Origin: Miniphocaeibacter massiliensis
GTDB taxonomy: Bacteria > Bacillota > Clostridia > Tissierellales > Peptoniphilaceae
Reading direction: 5' to 3'
NCBI RefSeq assembly: GCF_900232905.1
Contig: NZ_OCTQ01000004.1
Location: 124,001 to 188,000 of the forward strand
DNA: 64,000 nt
Below, in pieces: positions 44,977 to 54,037 of this stretch. The translations under genes and the position numbers were made by a program. A model generated the notes under the pieces. The model saw only the letters and a list, made by a program, of their open reading frames with translations, ran no database searches and was not told where the DNA came from. How positions within the stretch are numbered: the stretch's first letter is position 1; each line of letters starts with the position of its first letter.

Positions 44977-45961
44977 TCAACCTACCTCCACTATCTTTAT
45001 TCCCTTTTATTTTTACTCTTATAAAGTCTATTATTTTTGTTATTTGGAATTCTTTTCTTCCAAGTAATCCTGTTGGTCTAAATATCATCATGAAGATTAA
45101 TAACAAAGCATAAACTATCATTCTGTATTGGTCGAATCCTCTAAGCACTTCTGGAAGTATAGTAAGTACGATAGCTGACAACGTAGCTCCTGTAAATGAA
45201 CCCATTCCTCCAAGTACTACCATTACTAATATATTTATAGAATTGTTGTAGTTGAAATATTTCGCTGTAATATTTCCCATATTTTGTGCATACATTCCAC
45301 CTGCTATTCCTGCAAACATAGCTGATAGTGCAAATGCAAATACTTTATAATATGTTGTGTTTATTCCTACTGCATCACTTGCTATTTCGTCTTCTCTTAT
45401 TGCTAGTACTGCTCTCCCGTGTCTTGACGTCATTATTGAGTACATTATTATTACAGAAAGTATTGTTATTACAAATATTGTTGTAAAGTCCATATATCTA
45501 GGTATTCCTGTCAAGCCTTGCGCTCCACCTGTAAAGTCAAAATACTCTATTAGAACTCTAATTATTTCTCCAAATGCTAGTGTAATTATTGCAAGATAAT
45601 CTCCCTTTAATCTAAGTCCTGGTATACCTATTACTATTCCTACTAACAACGCTATTATTCCACCTACTATAAGTGAGGCTATATATCCAGGAAGTCCTTG
45701 TAGAACCCCTGACTTCATAAATAGTGATGCTGTATATGCTCCTATTGACATAAATCCAGCATGTCCAAGGGTTATTTGTCCTAAGCACCCTACTGTTACA
45801 TTTAAACTAACTGCTAGTATTATATTTATACAAATAATATTCATTATTCCCAGTTCATATCTTCCAAGTACACCTGACTGATTTAATAAAAATATTAAGA
45901 AATATAATATAACTATAAAGGCTGCTGTTAATACATATGAAATTTTCTTTGTTGCTGTCAT
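44969..45961 (-). CDS. livM: branched-chain amino acid ABC transporter permease LivM
   Basis: This is a membrane subunit of 330 residues with about eight to ten helices. GCLGQITLGHAGFMSIGAYTASLF and the EAA-type loop with HGRAVLAIREDEIASDAVGIN are diagnostic. The start is the ATG at 45961, directly after the livH stop, with an AAGGAG site 10 bases upstream. Confidence 0.94.
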   Translation of the reverse strand: MTATKKISYVLTAAFIVILYFLIFLLNQSGVLGRYELGIMNIICINIILAVSLNVTVGCLGQITLGHAGFMSIGAYTASLFMKSGVLQGLPGYIASLIVGGIIALLVGIVIGIPGLRLKGDYLAIITLAFGEIIRVLIEYFDFTGGAQGLTGIPRYMDFTTIFVITILSVIIMYSIMTSRHGRAVLAIREDEIASDAVGINTTYYKVFAFALSAMFAGIAGGMYAQNMGNITAKYFNYNNSINILVMVVLGGMGSFTGATLSAIVLTILPEVLRGFDQYRMIVYALLLIFMMIFRPTGLLGRKEFQITKIIDFIRVKIKGNKDSGGRLNE

Positions 45962-45962
45962 A

Positions 45963-46850
45963 TTACACTTTCTCCTTAATATTTTGTCCAAGTATTCCCG
46001 TTGGTTTGACTAACAATACTATTATTAAAATTCCAAATACAAATGCATCTGCTAATTGTGATGATATATAAGCTGTTGTAAGTGCTTCTACTAATCCTAG
46101 TATCACACCACCTAGTACTGCTCCTGGTATATTTCCAATCCCTCCTAGTACCGCTGCAACAAATGCTTTAATTCCAAGCATTGAACCCATTGTAGGCTCT
46201 AATTTTGGATATGCTGACAAATAAAGAATACTCCCTACTGCTGCTAATGCACTTCCTATTGCAAATGTAAGTGATATTGCATGATTTACATTTATTCCTA
46301 CTAATTTTGCTGCTCCTTCATCTTGACTTGTTGCCCTTATCGCTTTACCAAATTTAGTTTTTCTTAAGAAAAGTTGTAATAATACAGTCAAGGCTGCTGT
46401 TACTAAAATAGTTATTATTACACTAAAATTTATAGAAAGTCCCGCTACTTTTAACGGCTCTACATTGAATACTTTTGGAAATGACTGTGGATTTGGTCCT
46501 ATAAATGTCATTACAAGGTTTTGTAATAGCAAACTAACTCCTATTGCTGTTATTAAATTTGATATTCTTGGTGAATTTCTAAGTGGTGTATATGCCACTT
46601 TTTCTATTAACATTCCAAGTATTGCACAAAATACTACTGCTGGTATTACTGCTAACCATATTGGAAGCCCCATGCTATTTAACATTGGTATACTAAATAG
46701 CGATACATATGAACCAATCATAAGTATATCTCCATGTGCAAAGTTTATAAGTTTAGCTACACCGTAAACCATTGTATATCCAAGTGAAACTAAAGCATAT
46801 ATACTTCCTATTTGAAGCCCATTTATAATTTGAAGTATTAATTCCTTCAT
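45963..46850 (-). CDS. livH: branched-chain amino acid ABC transporter permease LivH
   Basis: This is the partner permease of LivM, with 295 residues and about eight helices. NGLQIGSIYALVSLGYTMVYGVAKLINFAHGD opens the protein as in all LivH proteins. The cytoplasmic loop TKFGKAIRATSQDEGAAKLVGIN follows. The start is the ATG at 46850 behind AAGGAAG. A hairpin lies between livJ and this gene. Confidence 0.94.
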   Translation of the reverse strand: MKELILQIINGLQIGSIYALVSLGYTMVYGVAKLINFAHGDILMIGSYVSLFSIPMLNSMGLPIWLAVIPAVVFCAILGMLIEKVAYTPLRNSPRISNLITAIGVSLLLQNLVMTFIGPNPQSFPKVFNVEPLKVAGLSINFSVIITILVTAALTVLLQLFLRKTKFGKAIRATSQDEGAAKLVGINVNHAISLTFAIGSALAAVGSILYLSAYPKLEPTMGSMLGIKAFVAAVLGGIGNIPGAVLGGVILGLVEALTTAYISSQLADAFVFGILIIVLLVKPTGILGQNIKEKV

Positions 46851-46871
46851 ATAATCTTCCTTTCTATTTAA

Positions 46872-46905
46872 TAAAAGCCATCTCATTGTATAGAGATGGC
46901 TTTTA
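46872..46905 (-). terminator. intercistronic hairpin between livJ and livH (attenuating terminator)
   Basis: TAAAAGCCATCTC pairs with GAGATGGCTTTTA, with T-rich sequence after it on the minus strand. It lies between the binding-protein gene and the membrane genes, so it probably lets only part of the transcripts continue. Confidence 0.7.
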
Positions 46906-46923
46906 TTAAAAACCTATATTCTT

Positions 46924-48090
46924 TTATTCTGGTTTAACTACACTATCTAAAGTATATTTACCATTAACTATTTTTATCATTGATACTGATTTTACAGGAT
47001 TGTTATTTTTGTCAAATTTCAAGTTTCCTGTAACACCGTCAAAGTCTATTGCTTTCATAGCTTCAATTATTGCTTCTTTATCTGTTTTTCCAGCTTTTTC
47101 TATTGCTTCTTTATAGATATAGGCTGCATCATATCCTAATGCTGCAAATGATGATGGATCTTCATTATATTTTTCTTTGTATGCTTTTACAAAGTTTTGA
47201 ACTTTTTCATTTTCGTCATGAGTTGAGTAATGATTTGTAAACACATCACCTTCTACTGAAGCGTATGCTGATTTATCTAATTGTTCTATTACTCCGTCCC
47301 AACCATCTCCACCGATTAGTGTAGCATCTATTCCAACTTCTTTAGCTTGTTGAGCTACTAATGAAATTGTATTGTAATAATCTGGTACTACTACTACTTC
47401 TGGGTTTGATGATGCTATTTTTGTCAACTGAGCTCTAAAGTCCGTTGCTTTATCTGGGTATGACTCTTGTGCAACTACTTCCATTCCTAATTCTATTGCT
47501 TTTTCTTTATATGCTTTTGCTATACCATCAGAGTAATCTGATGAGTTATTTGTAAGTATTGCAACTTTTTTAGCTTTTAATGTATCGTTTGTATATTTTG
47601 CTAGTATTTCACCTTGGAATGGATCTGTATAACAAACTCTAAATACATTTGCTCTACCTTCTGTTATTCCAAGTTGTGTTCCTGTCGGTGTAAGTAAAGG
47701 CATGTTTTCTTCAACTGCTGGTTGTGCTACTGCTTCTGATGGTGCTGATGTTACTGCACCTATAACTGCTATAACTTCTTCTGATACTAATTTGTTAAAG
47801 GCATTAACTGCTTCTGTATTATCCCCTTTATCGTCTAAAACATTGTATTCTACTTGTTTACCTAAAATACCACCATCTTTATTTATCTCTTCAAAAGCTA
47901 ACTTTGCACCATTTGTAGCTGTAACTCCATAAATTGCTAAATCTCCTGTAAGTGGAGCTATTCCACCTATTTTTATTTTGTCTGATTCTTTTCCTGAGTC
48001 CTTTTTTGAATCTTCTTTTCCTACACAGCCTGTGAATAAAAGTGCCATTACTGTGAAAGCCGAAATAATTTTTAATATTTTTTTCTTCAT
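46924..48090 (-). CDS. livJ: branched-chain amino acid binding lipoprotein
   Basis: This is the extracellular substrate-binding protein of the liv importer, 388 residues. The N-terminus is a lipoprotein signal (Lys-rich start, hydrophobic core, lipobox FTGC with Cys22). The mature part follows the Leu/Ile/Val-binding fold: GGIAPLTGDLAIYGVTATNGAKLAFEEIN, then IGAVTSAPSEAVAQPAVEENMPLLTPTGT. It is the first gene of the operon and is followed by a partial terminator that would keep its expression above that of the permeases. Confidence 0.95.
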   Translation of the reverse strand: MKKKILKIISAFTVMALLFTGCVGKEDSKKDSGKESDKIKIGGIAPLTGDLAIYGVTATNGAKLAFEEINKDGGILGKQVEYNVLDDKGDNTEAVNAFNKLVSEEVIAVIGAVTSAPSEAVAQPAVEENMPLLTPTGTQLGITEGRANVFRVCYTDPFQGEILAKYTNDTLKAKKVAILTNNSSDYSDGIAKAYKEKAIELGMEVVAQESYPDKATDFRAQLTKIASSNPEVVVVPDYYNTISLVAQQAKEVGIDATLIGGDGWDGVIEQLDKSAYASVEGDVFTNHYSTHDENEKVQNFVKAYKEKYNEDPSSFAALGYDAAYIYKEAIEKAGKTDKEAIIEAMKAIDFDGVTGNLKFDKNNNPVKSVSMIKIVNGKYTLDSVVKPE

Positions 48091-48127
48091 AAATAATACC
48101 TCCCCAATGTATGTGATAATGTCTAAT

Positions 48128-48136
48128 ATTATAACA
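48128..48136 (-). promoter_or_regulatory. extended -10 promoter of the liv operon
   Basis: The minus strand reads TGTTATAAT 38 bases before livJ. The rest of the 335-base gap 48091-48425 is AT-rich. A TGATATAGG at about 48399-48407 on the plus strand may serve fbp. I see no riboswitch or other gene there. Confidence 0.5.
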
Positions 48137-48425
48137 AATAAATTAGAACTTTACCATACTAAATATTATATTTTTAAAAACAAATTAATTATTTATTAAC
48201 AGCTTTGTGAAATAAACCTCAATTTAGGTTAATATTTCAACAACCTTTTATTAATGTCGTTTTTAGATTCTGTATATTTATTCATAATATCGTTACTATT
48301 TCAATACCACAATGTATTTATATTTAATAATCGATGAATTTTTATATTTATTTCCAAATTTATACCTTAACTACTTTCATATTTCGCGTTTTTTTTATAT
48401 GATATAGGTATCTAGGAGGAAATAA

Positions 48426-50384
48426 ATGGCAGACTTAAAATATTTGAAATTATTATCTAAGGAATATAATTCTATTGAAAAAACTATTAGTGAAATTGTA
48501 AAACTTAAAGCTATTTCTGTACTACCTAAGGGCACTGAATACTTTTTAAGCGACCTTCACGGAGAGTACTCCTCATTTATTAGAATTTTACGTTCAGCCT
48601 CTGGTAATACTAGGCAAAAAATTTCTCAGGAATTTAAATATGACTTAACTGAGGATGAAATGAACGAACTTTCTAACCTTATATACGAACCGTCAAGTTT
48701 TATTACTTTAATGATAAAATCTAAAGATTTTACAACTAGTTGGGTTAGAAAAACTATTTTTAATTTAATAAAACTTTTAAAAGTTGTTACTTCTAAATAT
48801 TCTAGAGGGAAAGTACGAAGCAAAATGCCCGAAGCTTATAGGGAATTAATTGACGAAATGCTTCATATTGACTATGTTACTTTAAATAAACAAGACTATT
48901 TCGATACTTTAATAGATACAATAATAAATATAAATGCTTCTAAAGAATTTATCTCAACTTTATGCCATTTAATACAGGATGTGTCTGTGGATTGTTTACA
49001 TATAGTTGGAGATATTTATGACAGGGGACCTAGACCGGATATTATTATGGATGTTTTAATGGAACACCCTAATATAGATATACAGTGGGGAAACCACGAT
49101 ATTATTTGGATGGGTGCAGCTCTTGGAAACAGAGCTTTAGTCGCAAATGTAGTTAGAATCGCTTTAGGTTACAACAACTTCGACTCCTTGGAAGATGGAT
49201 ATGGTATTAACTTAAGACCTCTTTACTCTTTTGCTGTAGAAACTTACAGAGATGACCCTTGCAAAAGATTTATGCCAAAGATTGTCGATGAAAACAAATA
49301 TTATAGTGTAAATAAATATGCTACTGCTAAGATGCACAAAGCTATATCTGTTATTCAATTTAAATTAGCTTGCCAAACTTTAGATAGAAATCCTGAATTT
49401 AATATGGATTCTAGAATGACTTTACGAAACATAGATTTTGAAAAGAAAGTTTACATTGCTGAAGATGGTGTGGAATATCCTCTTTTAGATGATAATTTTC
49501 CAACAGTTGACCCTGAAAATCCTTGTAAATTAACACCTGAAGAGTTTGAAGTAATTGACTGTTTAAACACTTCTTTCAGACATAGTGAAAAATTGCAGAC
49601 TCACTTGAAGTTTCTTTTAGACAAAGGTAGTGTTTACACGGTTATGAATTCAAATCTGCTTTTCCACGGATGTATTCCTATGGAAAAAGATGGAAGTTTT
49701 AGAAGTTTTAATTATAATGGAAAAGAATACAAGGGCAAAGAACTAATGGACTTTTTTGATTCAAAGGCTAGAGAAGCTTCTTACTTACCTAGGTCTATGT
49801 ATTCTAAGGAAAGAGAAAAAGTTTTAGATTTGTATTGGTATATGTGGTGTGGCCCTATTTCTCCACTATTTGGAAAACATAAAATGTCCACATTTGAAAA
49901 CTTCTTTATAGGTAGAGAGCTTCCTATTAGTAAAGAAATATCTGATCCATATTTTAAACTTAGCAAGGAAGAAAAATACGTTGACGAGATTTTTGAAGAG
50001 TTCGGATTAAACCCTGACACTTCACATATTATTAACGGTCATATTCCTGTTAAGTTAAAAGATGGTCAAAAGCCTATTTCAGCTAATGGTAAAATGTATG
50101 TTATAGATGGAGGTATTTCTAAGGCTTACCAACCAAAAACAGGTATTGCTGGCTATACTCTAACTTTTAACTCTCACTACTTAGCTCTTGCTGAACACAG
50201 CAATTATGAAGTTATGGAGTCTGTTCATGGAGCATACACACCTAAACTGTATATTACTGAAAGATTCCCCGAAAGGATACTTGTAAGAGATACTGATGAG
50301 GGTAAAGAAATAGAAAAAATAATTGAAGACTTAACTGAATTATTTAATGCTTATAAATTAGGAACTATTAAAGAAAGTTCTTAA
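48426..50384 (+). CDS. fbp: class III fructose-1,6-bisphosphatase
   Basis: This is the firmicute-type gluconeogenic phosphatase (652 residues), which converts fructose 1,6-bisphosphate to fructose 6-phosphate. It belongs to the metallophosphoesterase superfamily: FLSDLHGEYSSF (~residue 42), GDIYDRGPRPD (~residue 196), GNHDIIWMGA (~residue 222) and NGHIPVK near residue 538. It is unrelated to class I FBPases. The ATG has a strong AGGAGG site. It is monocistronic. Confidence 0.95.
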   Translation: MADLKYLKLLSKEYNSIEKTISEIVKLKAISVLPKGTEYFLSDLHGEYSSFIRILRSASGNTRQKISQEFKYDLTEDEMNELSNLIYEPSSFITLMIKSKDFTTSWVRKTIFNLIKLLKVVTSKYSRGKVRSKMPEAYRELIDEMLHIDYVTLNKQDYFDTLIDTIININASKEFISTLCHLIQDVSVDCLHIVGDIYDRGPRPDIIMDVLMEHPNIDIQWGNHDIIWMGAALGNRALVANVVRIALGYNNFDSLEDGYGINLRPLYSFAVETYRDDPCKRFMPKIVDENKYYSVNKYATAKMHKAISVIQFKLACQTLDRNPEFNMDSRMTLRNIDFEKKVYIAEDGVEYPLLDDNFPTVDPENPCKLTPEEFEVIDCLNTSFRHSEKLQTHLKFLLDKGSVYTVMNSNLLFHGCIPMEKDGSFRSFNYNGKEYKGKELMDFFDSKAREASYLPRSMYSKEREKVLDLYWYMWCGPISPLFGKHKMSTFENFFIGRELPISKEISDPYFKLSKEEKYVDEIFEEFGLNPDTSHIINGHIPVKLKDGQKPISANGKMYVIDGGISKAYQPKTGIAGYTLTFNSHYLALAEHSNYEVMESVHGAYTPKLYITERFPERILVRDTDEGKEIEKIIEDLTELFNAYKLGTIKESS

Positions 50385-50442
50385 TTGTATAACAAGTTTT
50401 TTATAAATATTAAAATTTTATATATCATGTTTTATCATAAAA

Positions 50443-50473
50443 AATAAAGTAACCAATTAAGGTTACTTTATTT
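50443..50473. terminator. bidirectional terminator downstream of fbp
   Basis: AATAAAGTAACC pairs with GGTTACTTTATT between fbp and the convergent small gene. Its right arm overlaps the end of that gene. Confidence 0.83.
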
Positions 50474-50698
50474 TCTAAACATTTCATTTATTAAATCTAG
50501 TATATCTTCATAAGTCTTGCCAGTAATAATCGCGTATAATGCTATTGCCATTACAATTAGCTCTGCTATTAATTTTAATGGTTTAAATACATATCCATTA
50601 CCTGATTTCTTGTTTTTTTGGTATGAATAATACTCAAAAACCAACAGCCCCAACGGAATAATAAATAATAAATACGTCATAGTTTTATCCATATTCAC
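50468..50698 (-). CDS. hypothetical small membrane protein
   Basis: This protein has 74-76 residues and two predicted helices (residues ~8-24 and ~46-62), separated by a basic YQKNKKSGNGY loop. I do not recognise a family. It starts at GTG 50698 or, six bases later, at ATG 50692; AGGAGA precedes both. The GTG overlaps the stop of the upstream gene (TAGTG), so translation is coupled. The pair forms a two-gene unit. Confidence 0.7.
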   Translation of the reverse strand: MNMDKTMTYLLFIIPLGLLVFEYYSYQKNKKSGNGYVFKPLKLIAELIVMAIALYAIITGKTYEDILDLINEMFRK

Positions 50699-51222
50699 TA
50701 ATCTCCTACTTTCTCTCTTAATTTTTCAAACTCTTTACTTTGAGAATATTTAATCTCATAATCATTGCTATCAGGTATCTCCTGATTATAAACTTGCACA
50801 CTGTGCAATAATTTGCCATTTACATCATGGAATAGATAATTGATTTGATAAGGAGATATCTCTTTCATAGATAATTGTTCTAACGAAAACTCTCCTATTA
50901 AAGAAGCTTTTTCCTCCTCTGGTGAATATTCATAAAGCAATAAACTATCTTTATCATCAGTAAAAACTATTGCATAAGAATAATACGTAGTCACTTTTAA
51001 AACTAAACTTACTTGCTTTATAAAATGACCATTTACTATATTTTTTTCCTGAATTTTTGGATCCAAAGGCAACAAAATACCTATTAACCTTTGTTTCATC
51101 TCTAAGTCCATTTTTGCTTTTTCTCCAGACTCATCCTCAAAATATTCCTTATATCTTTTGTTGCAAATTATCGAATATCCTATAACGAGAGCAAATATCC
51201 CCCCCATAATAAAAAATACCAT
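50698..51222 (-). CDS. hypothetical membrane-anchored protein
   Basis: This protein has 174 residues, with one N-terminal transmembrane helix (~1-19) and a soluble domain that contains no cysteine-rich or catalytic motif I can recognise. The soluble part alternates short beta-like stretches (IVNGHFIKQVSLVLKVTTYYSYAIVF) with acidic segments. Its 3' end is coupled to the small membrane protein at 50468. It is probably a membrane-associated complex of unknown role. Confidence 0.7.
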   Translation of the reverse strand: MVFFIMGGIFALVIGYSIICNKRYKEYFEDESGEKAKMDLEMKQRLIGILLPLDPKIQEKNIVNGHFIKQVSLVLKVTTYYSYAIVFTDDKDSLLLYEYSPEEEKASLIGEFSLEQLSMKEISPYQINYLFHDVNGKLLHSVQVYNQEIPDSNDYEIKYSQSKEFEKLREKVGD

Positions 51223-51465
51223 TTCATCACCTCTGAATTTATAGCAATTTATATAATTGTTCTTAGAGCTTACATAAAATGCTTTATAATTATACTATTT
51301 TTTTATCATATTTGTAAATAATTTAGTATTCTTTTAACACTTAATTATTTATTATGATATAACTTTATGTATTATTTATTAATTTTTTACTAATTTACAC
51401 ATTTTTAATACTTAAAAATAAACTATTAAATAATATACTTTCAAAACCCAACCAGCATTTTATTA

Positions 51466-51474
51466 TGTTATAAT
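51466..51474 (+). promoter_or_regulatory. extended -10 promoter of the membrane lipase gene
   Basis: TGTTATAAT lies 31 bases before the start codon. The 283-base gap 51223-51505 otherwise holds only AT-rich sequence, with a second possible element (TGATATAAC) near 51356. Confidence 0.5.
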
Positions 51475-51505
51475 ATATATTATTTATTATAAGGATAGGA
51501 AGTAT

Positions 51506-52843
51506 ATGAATATTTTAAAAAACCTTTTTTCAAATTTAATTTTAATTTTAACTACTAATATTTTTTTAATTGTATCTTATTACCAATTATCTATACCAAT
51601 TAGCATTTTACTAGTTGTTGTGTCCCTTGTTTTTTATTTGTTAACTAATATTTCTAATTTTGGTATAGATAAAAATTTACCAAAATCTTTAAAAACTTTG
51701 CAAAAAGGAAATAATCTAATTTTGTCTTCCTTTATTTTAGTAATAGTTAATAGTTTTACATTAATTTACTCTAATTTCAACTTAATACCTCCTATAACTA
51801 GAGCTTTTTGGGTTATCCAACTCGTAGTTTCTATACTTTTAATTTTAGGAATGATTATAAATAGTCTTTTTAGACTGTATGTATCTTCTCTTCAACTAGG
51901 AATAAAAAAGAGAGTACTTTTTATAATATTCTGGTGGATACCTGTTGTTAATATTTACTTTTGGATTGATGTTTTTAAAACTACTTTTAGTGAATTTAAA
52001 GTGGAAAAAGAAAAATTTTACTTAAATGAATCTAGAAAGAATTTAGAAATTTGCTCAACTAAATACCCTATACTTCTAGTTCATGGTGTATTTTTTAGAG
52101 ATAGCAACTACTTTAATTACTGGGGTAGAATTCCAAAAGAATTAGAAAAAAATGGCGCAAAAATATTTTATGGAGACCAAGAATCAGCTGGTTCAATTGA
52201 AGATTGCGGAAAACAAGTAGCAAAGAGAATCAACGAAATTGTAGAACAAACTGGTTGTGAAAAAGTAAATATTATTGCTCATTCTAAAGGTGGACTTGAC
52301 TCGAGATATGCCATTTCAAACTGTGGTGTAGCTTCAAAAGTTGCTACTTTAACTACTATTAACACCCCTCACTATGGTTGTGACTATGTAGATTACCTTT
52401 TTGAAAAAGTTCCAAGTAAAATCATAAATAAAATAGCTAAAACTTACAATTTCACTTTAAAAAAGGTAGGAGATAAAAACCCTGACTTTATTACTGCAAT
52501 TACTAATTTAACCAAAAGTTATATTGAAGAGTTTAATAAATCTAATCCTAACTCCAGTGATGTTTATTACCAAAGTTTTGGTTCTATTATTGAAAAGTTA
52601 AAAAAGGATAAAAGAAAGAAATTTCCTCTTAATTTGTCTTTTTTATTTATAAAGTTTTTTAATAAATCAAATGACGGACTTGTGTCTTTAGATTCTATGA
52701 AGTGGAATAATTTTACTTTCGTTGATGAAACTGGTTTATCTCACGCTGATATGATTGATTTATTTAGGGAAAACATAGATGATTTTGATATTAGAGAGTT
52801 TTATGTAAAATTAGTTTCTGACTTAAAGGAAAGTGAATATTAA
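51506..52843 (+). CDS. membrane-anchored lipase/esterase (alpha/beta hydrolase)
   Basis: This protein has 445 residues. Four hydrophobic helices occupy residues ~5-155. The rest is a triacylglycerol-lipase-like domain: LLVHGVFFRDSNYFNYWGRIP, where HG is the oxyanion element, nucleophile Ser260 in IIAHSKGGLDSRYA, and SNDGLVSLDS with the acid residue. The catalytic His is in GLSHADMID. The AHSxGG elbow and Asn-Asp-Gly-Leu pattern match bacterial lipases of the LipA/PF01674 type. The substrate is unknown. The ribosome binding site is modest (AAGGATAGGAAG). Confidence 0.87.
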   Translation: MNILKNLFSNLILILTTNIFLIVSYYQLSIPISILLVVVSLVFYLLTNISNFGIDKNLPKSLKTLQKGNNLILSSFILVIVNSFTLIYSNFNLIPPITRAFWVIQLVVSILLILGMIINSLFRLYVSSLQLGIKKRVLFIIFWWIPVVNIYFWIDVFKTTFSEFKVEKEKFYLNESRKNLEICSTKYPILLVHGVFFRDSNYFNYWGRIPKELEKNGAKIFYGDQESAGSIEDCGKQVAKRINEIVEQTGCEKVNIIAHSKGGLDSRYAISNCGVASKVATLTTINTPHYGCDYVDYLFEKVPSKIINKIAKTYNFTLKKVGDKNPDFITAITNLTKSYIEEFNKSNPNSSDVYYQSFGSIIEKLKKDKRKKFPLNLSFLFIKFFNKSNDGLVSLDSMKWNNFTFVDETGLSHADMIDLFRENIDDFDIREFYVKLVSDLKESEY

Positions 52844-52872
52844 AAAGGAAATAGTCTCCTATTTCCTTTTTT
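52842..52872. terminator. bidirectional terminator between lipase and glycerate kinase genes
   Basis: AAAAAGGAAATAG pairs with CTATTTCCTTTTTTT, overlapping the lipase stop codon and ending just short of the glycerate kinase stop. Confidence 0.87.
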
Positions 52873-52875
52873 TGT

Positions 52876-54009
52876 TTACTTAGTCATTTTATAGACTCTA
52901 ATTATTTGTTTTATTGTACTTTTTAAATTTTTAATAGCAAACTCTTTTTTCATTGCTTCTTCTAAAGCTACAGGTTTTGGCGTAATGCTAAAGTAAGCAT
53001 CTATACCTTCATCATTTATTTTTTCAACATCTTTTCCTAATGAGCCTGCTATTGCTATGGTAGAAACTCCATATTTTTTGGCAAGTTTTGCTATACCACT
53101 TGGAGCTTTTCCCATCATAGTTTGATGGTCAATTTCACCTTCTCCTGTTATAGCTAGGTCAGCTGTTTTTATGTCTTCTTCTAAGTTTAAAAATCTTGTT
53201 ATTATATCTACTCCTCTTACTAAATTCCCATTTAGTAATGCTTTGAAGGCATATCCTAAACCACCTGCTGCACCTACTCCTTCAAGGTTTTCAAATGATG
53301 TTTTGTATTTATCTGTAACTATTTTAGAAAAGTTTTTAGCCCATAAGTCCAACTTTTCAATATCTTCTTGAGTTGCACCTTTTTGTGGTCCGTAAATATT
53401 TGCTGCACCTTTTTCTCCATATAGAGGATTATTTACATCACAAGCAATTTCAAATAGAGATTCTTTTATTCTTTTATCTACATTTTCATCATCTATATAG
53501 CAAATATTTTTTAAATCTCTTCCAAATATTCCAACTTCTTTTTTATTTTTATCTAAGAATTTATATCCTAATGAGCTGAGCATTCCAATTCCTATATCAT
53601 TAGTTGCCGAGCCACCTATTCCAATTATAAACTCTCTATAATCTCTGTCTAGAGCGTCTTTTATTATTTCTCCAAGACCATAAGTTGTAGTATTTAGAGG
53701 ATTTCTGTCTTTCTTATCCACTAAAGTAAGACCTGATGAAGAAGCCATTTCGATAATAGCTTTTTCGCCTACTACTCCATACCTTGCAACTACTTTATCT
53801 GTTAATGGACCTGTTACTTCAATATCTATAAATTCACCATTTAAACCTGTTACAAGAGCAGAAACTGTTCCTTCTCCTCCGTCTGCTAATGGTTTTACTA
53901 CTACTTTACAAGTTGGTATTTCTTCAAGTATTACCTCTTTAATTATTTCTCCTGCTTCTATGGATTCTAAACTTCCTTTAAAAGAATCTACAGATATCAC
54001 TATTTTCAT
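52876..54009 (-). CDS. glxK: glycerate kinase
   Basis: This enzyme phosphorylates D-glycerate (GK type I/GarK family), giving 2- or 3-phosphoglycerate. Its 377 residues are standard. VISVDSFKGSLESIEAGEII opens the protein; PLADGGEGTVSAL, IIGIGGSATNDIGIGMLSSLG, EGVGAAGGLGYAFKALL and AITGEGEIDHQTMMGKAPSGIA are all present. A GntP permease gene precedes it by 28 bases, forming a glycerate uptake unit. Confidence 0.95.
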   Translation of the reverse strand: MKIVISVDSFKGSLESIEAGEIIKEVILEEIPTCKVVVKPLADGGEGTVSALVTGLNGEFIDIEVTGPLTDKVVARYGVVGEKAIIEMASSSGLTLVDKKDRNPLNTTTYGLGEIIKDALDRDYREFIIGIGGSATNDIGIGMLSSLGYKFLDKNKKEVGIFGRDLKNICYIDDENVDKRIKESLFEIACDVNNPLYGEKGAANIYGPQKGATQEDIEKLDLWAKNFSKIVTDKYKTSFENLEGVGAAGGLGYAFKALLNGNLVRGVDIITRFLNLEEDIKTADLAITGEGEIDHQTMMGKAPSGIAKLAKKYGVSTIAIAGSLGKDVEKINDEGIDAYFSITPKPVALEEAMKKEFAIKNLKSTIKQIIRVYKMTK

Positions 54010-54037
54010 AATTTACCTCCAAATATATTTTAAGTTT

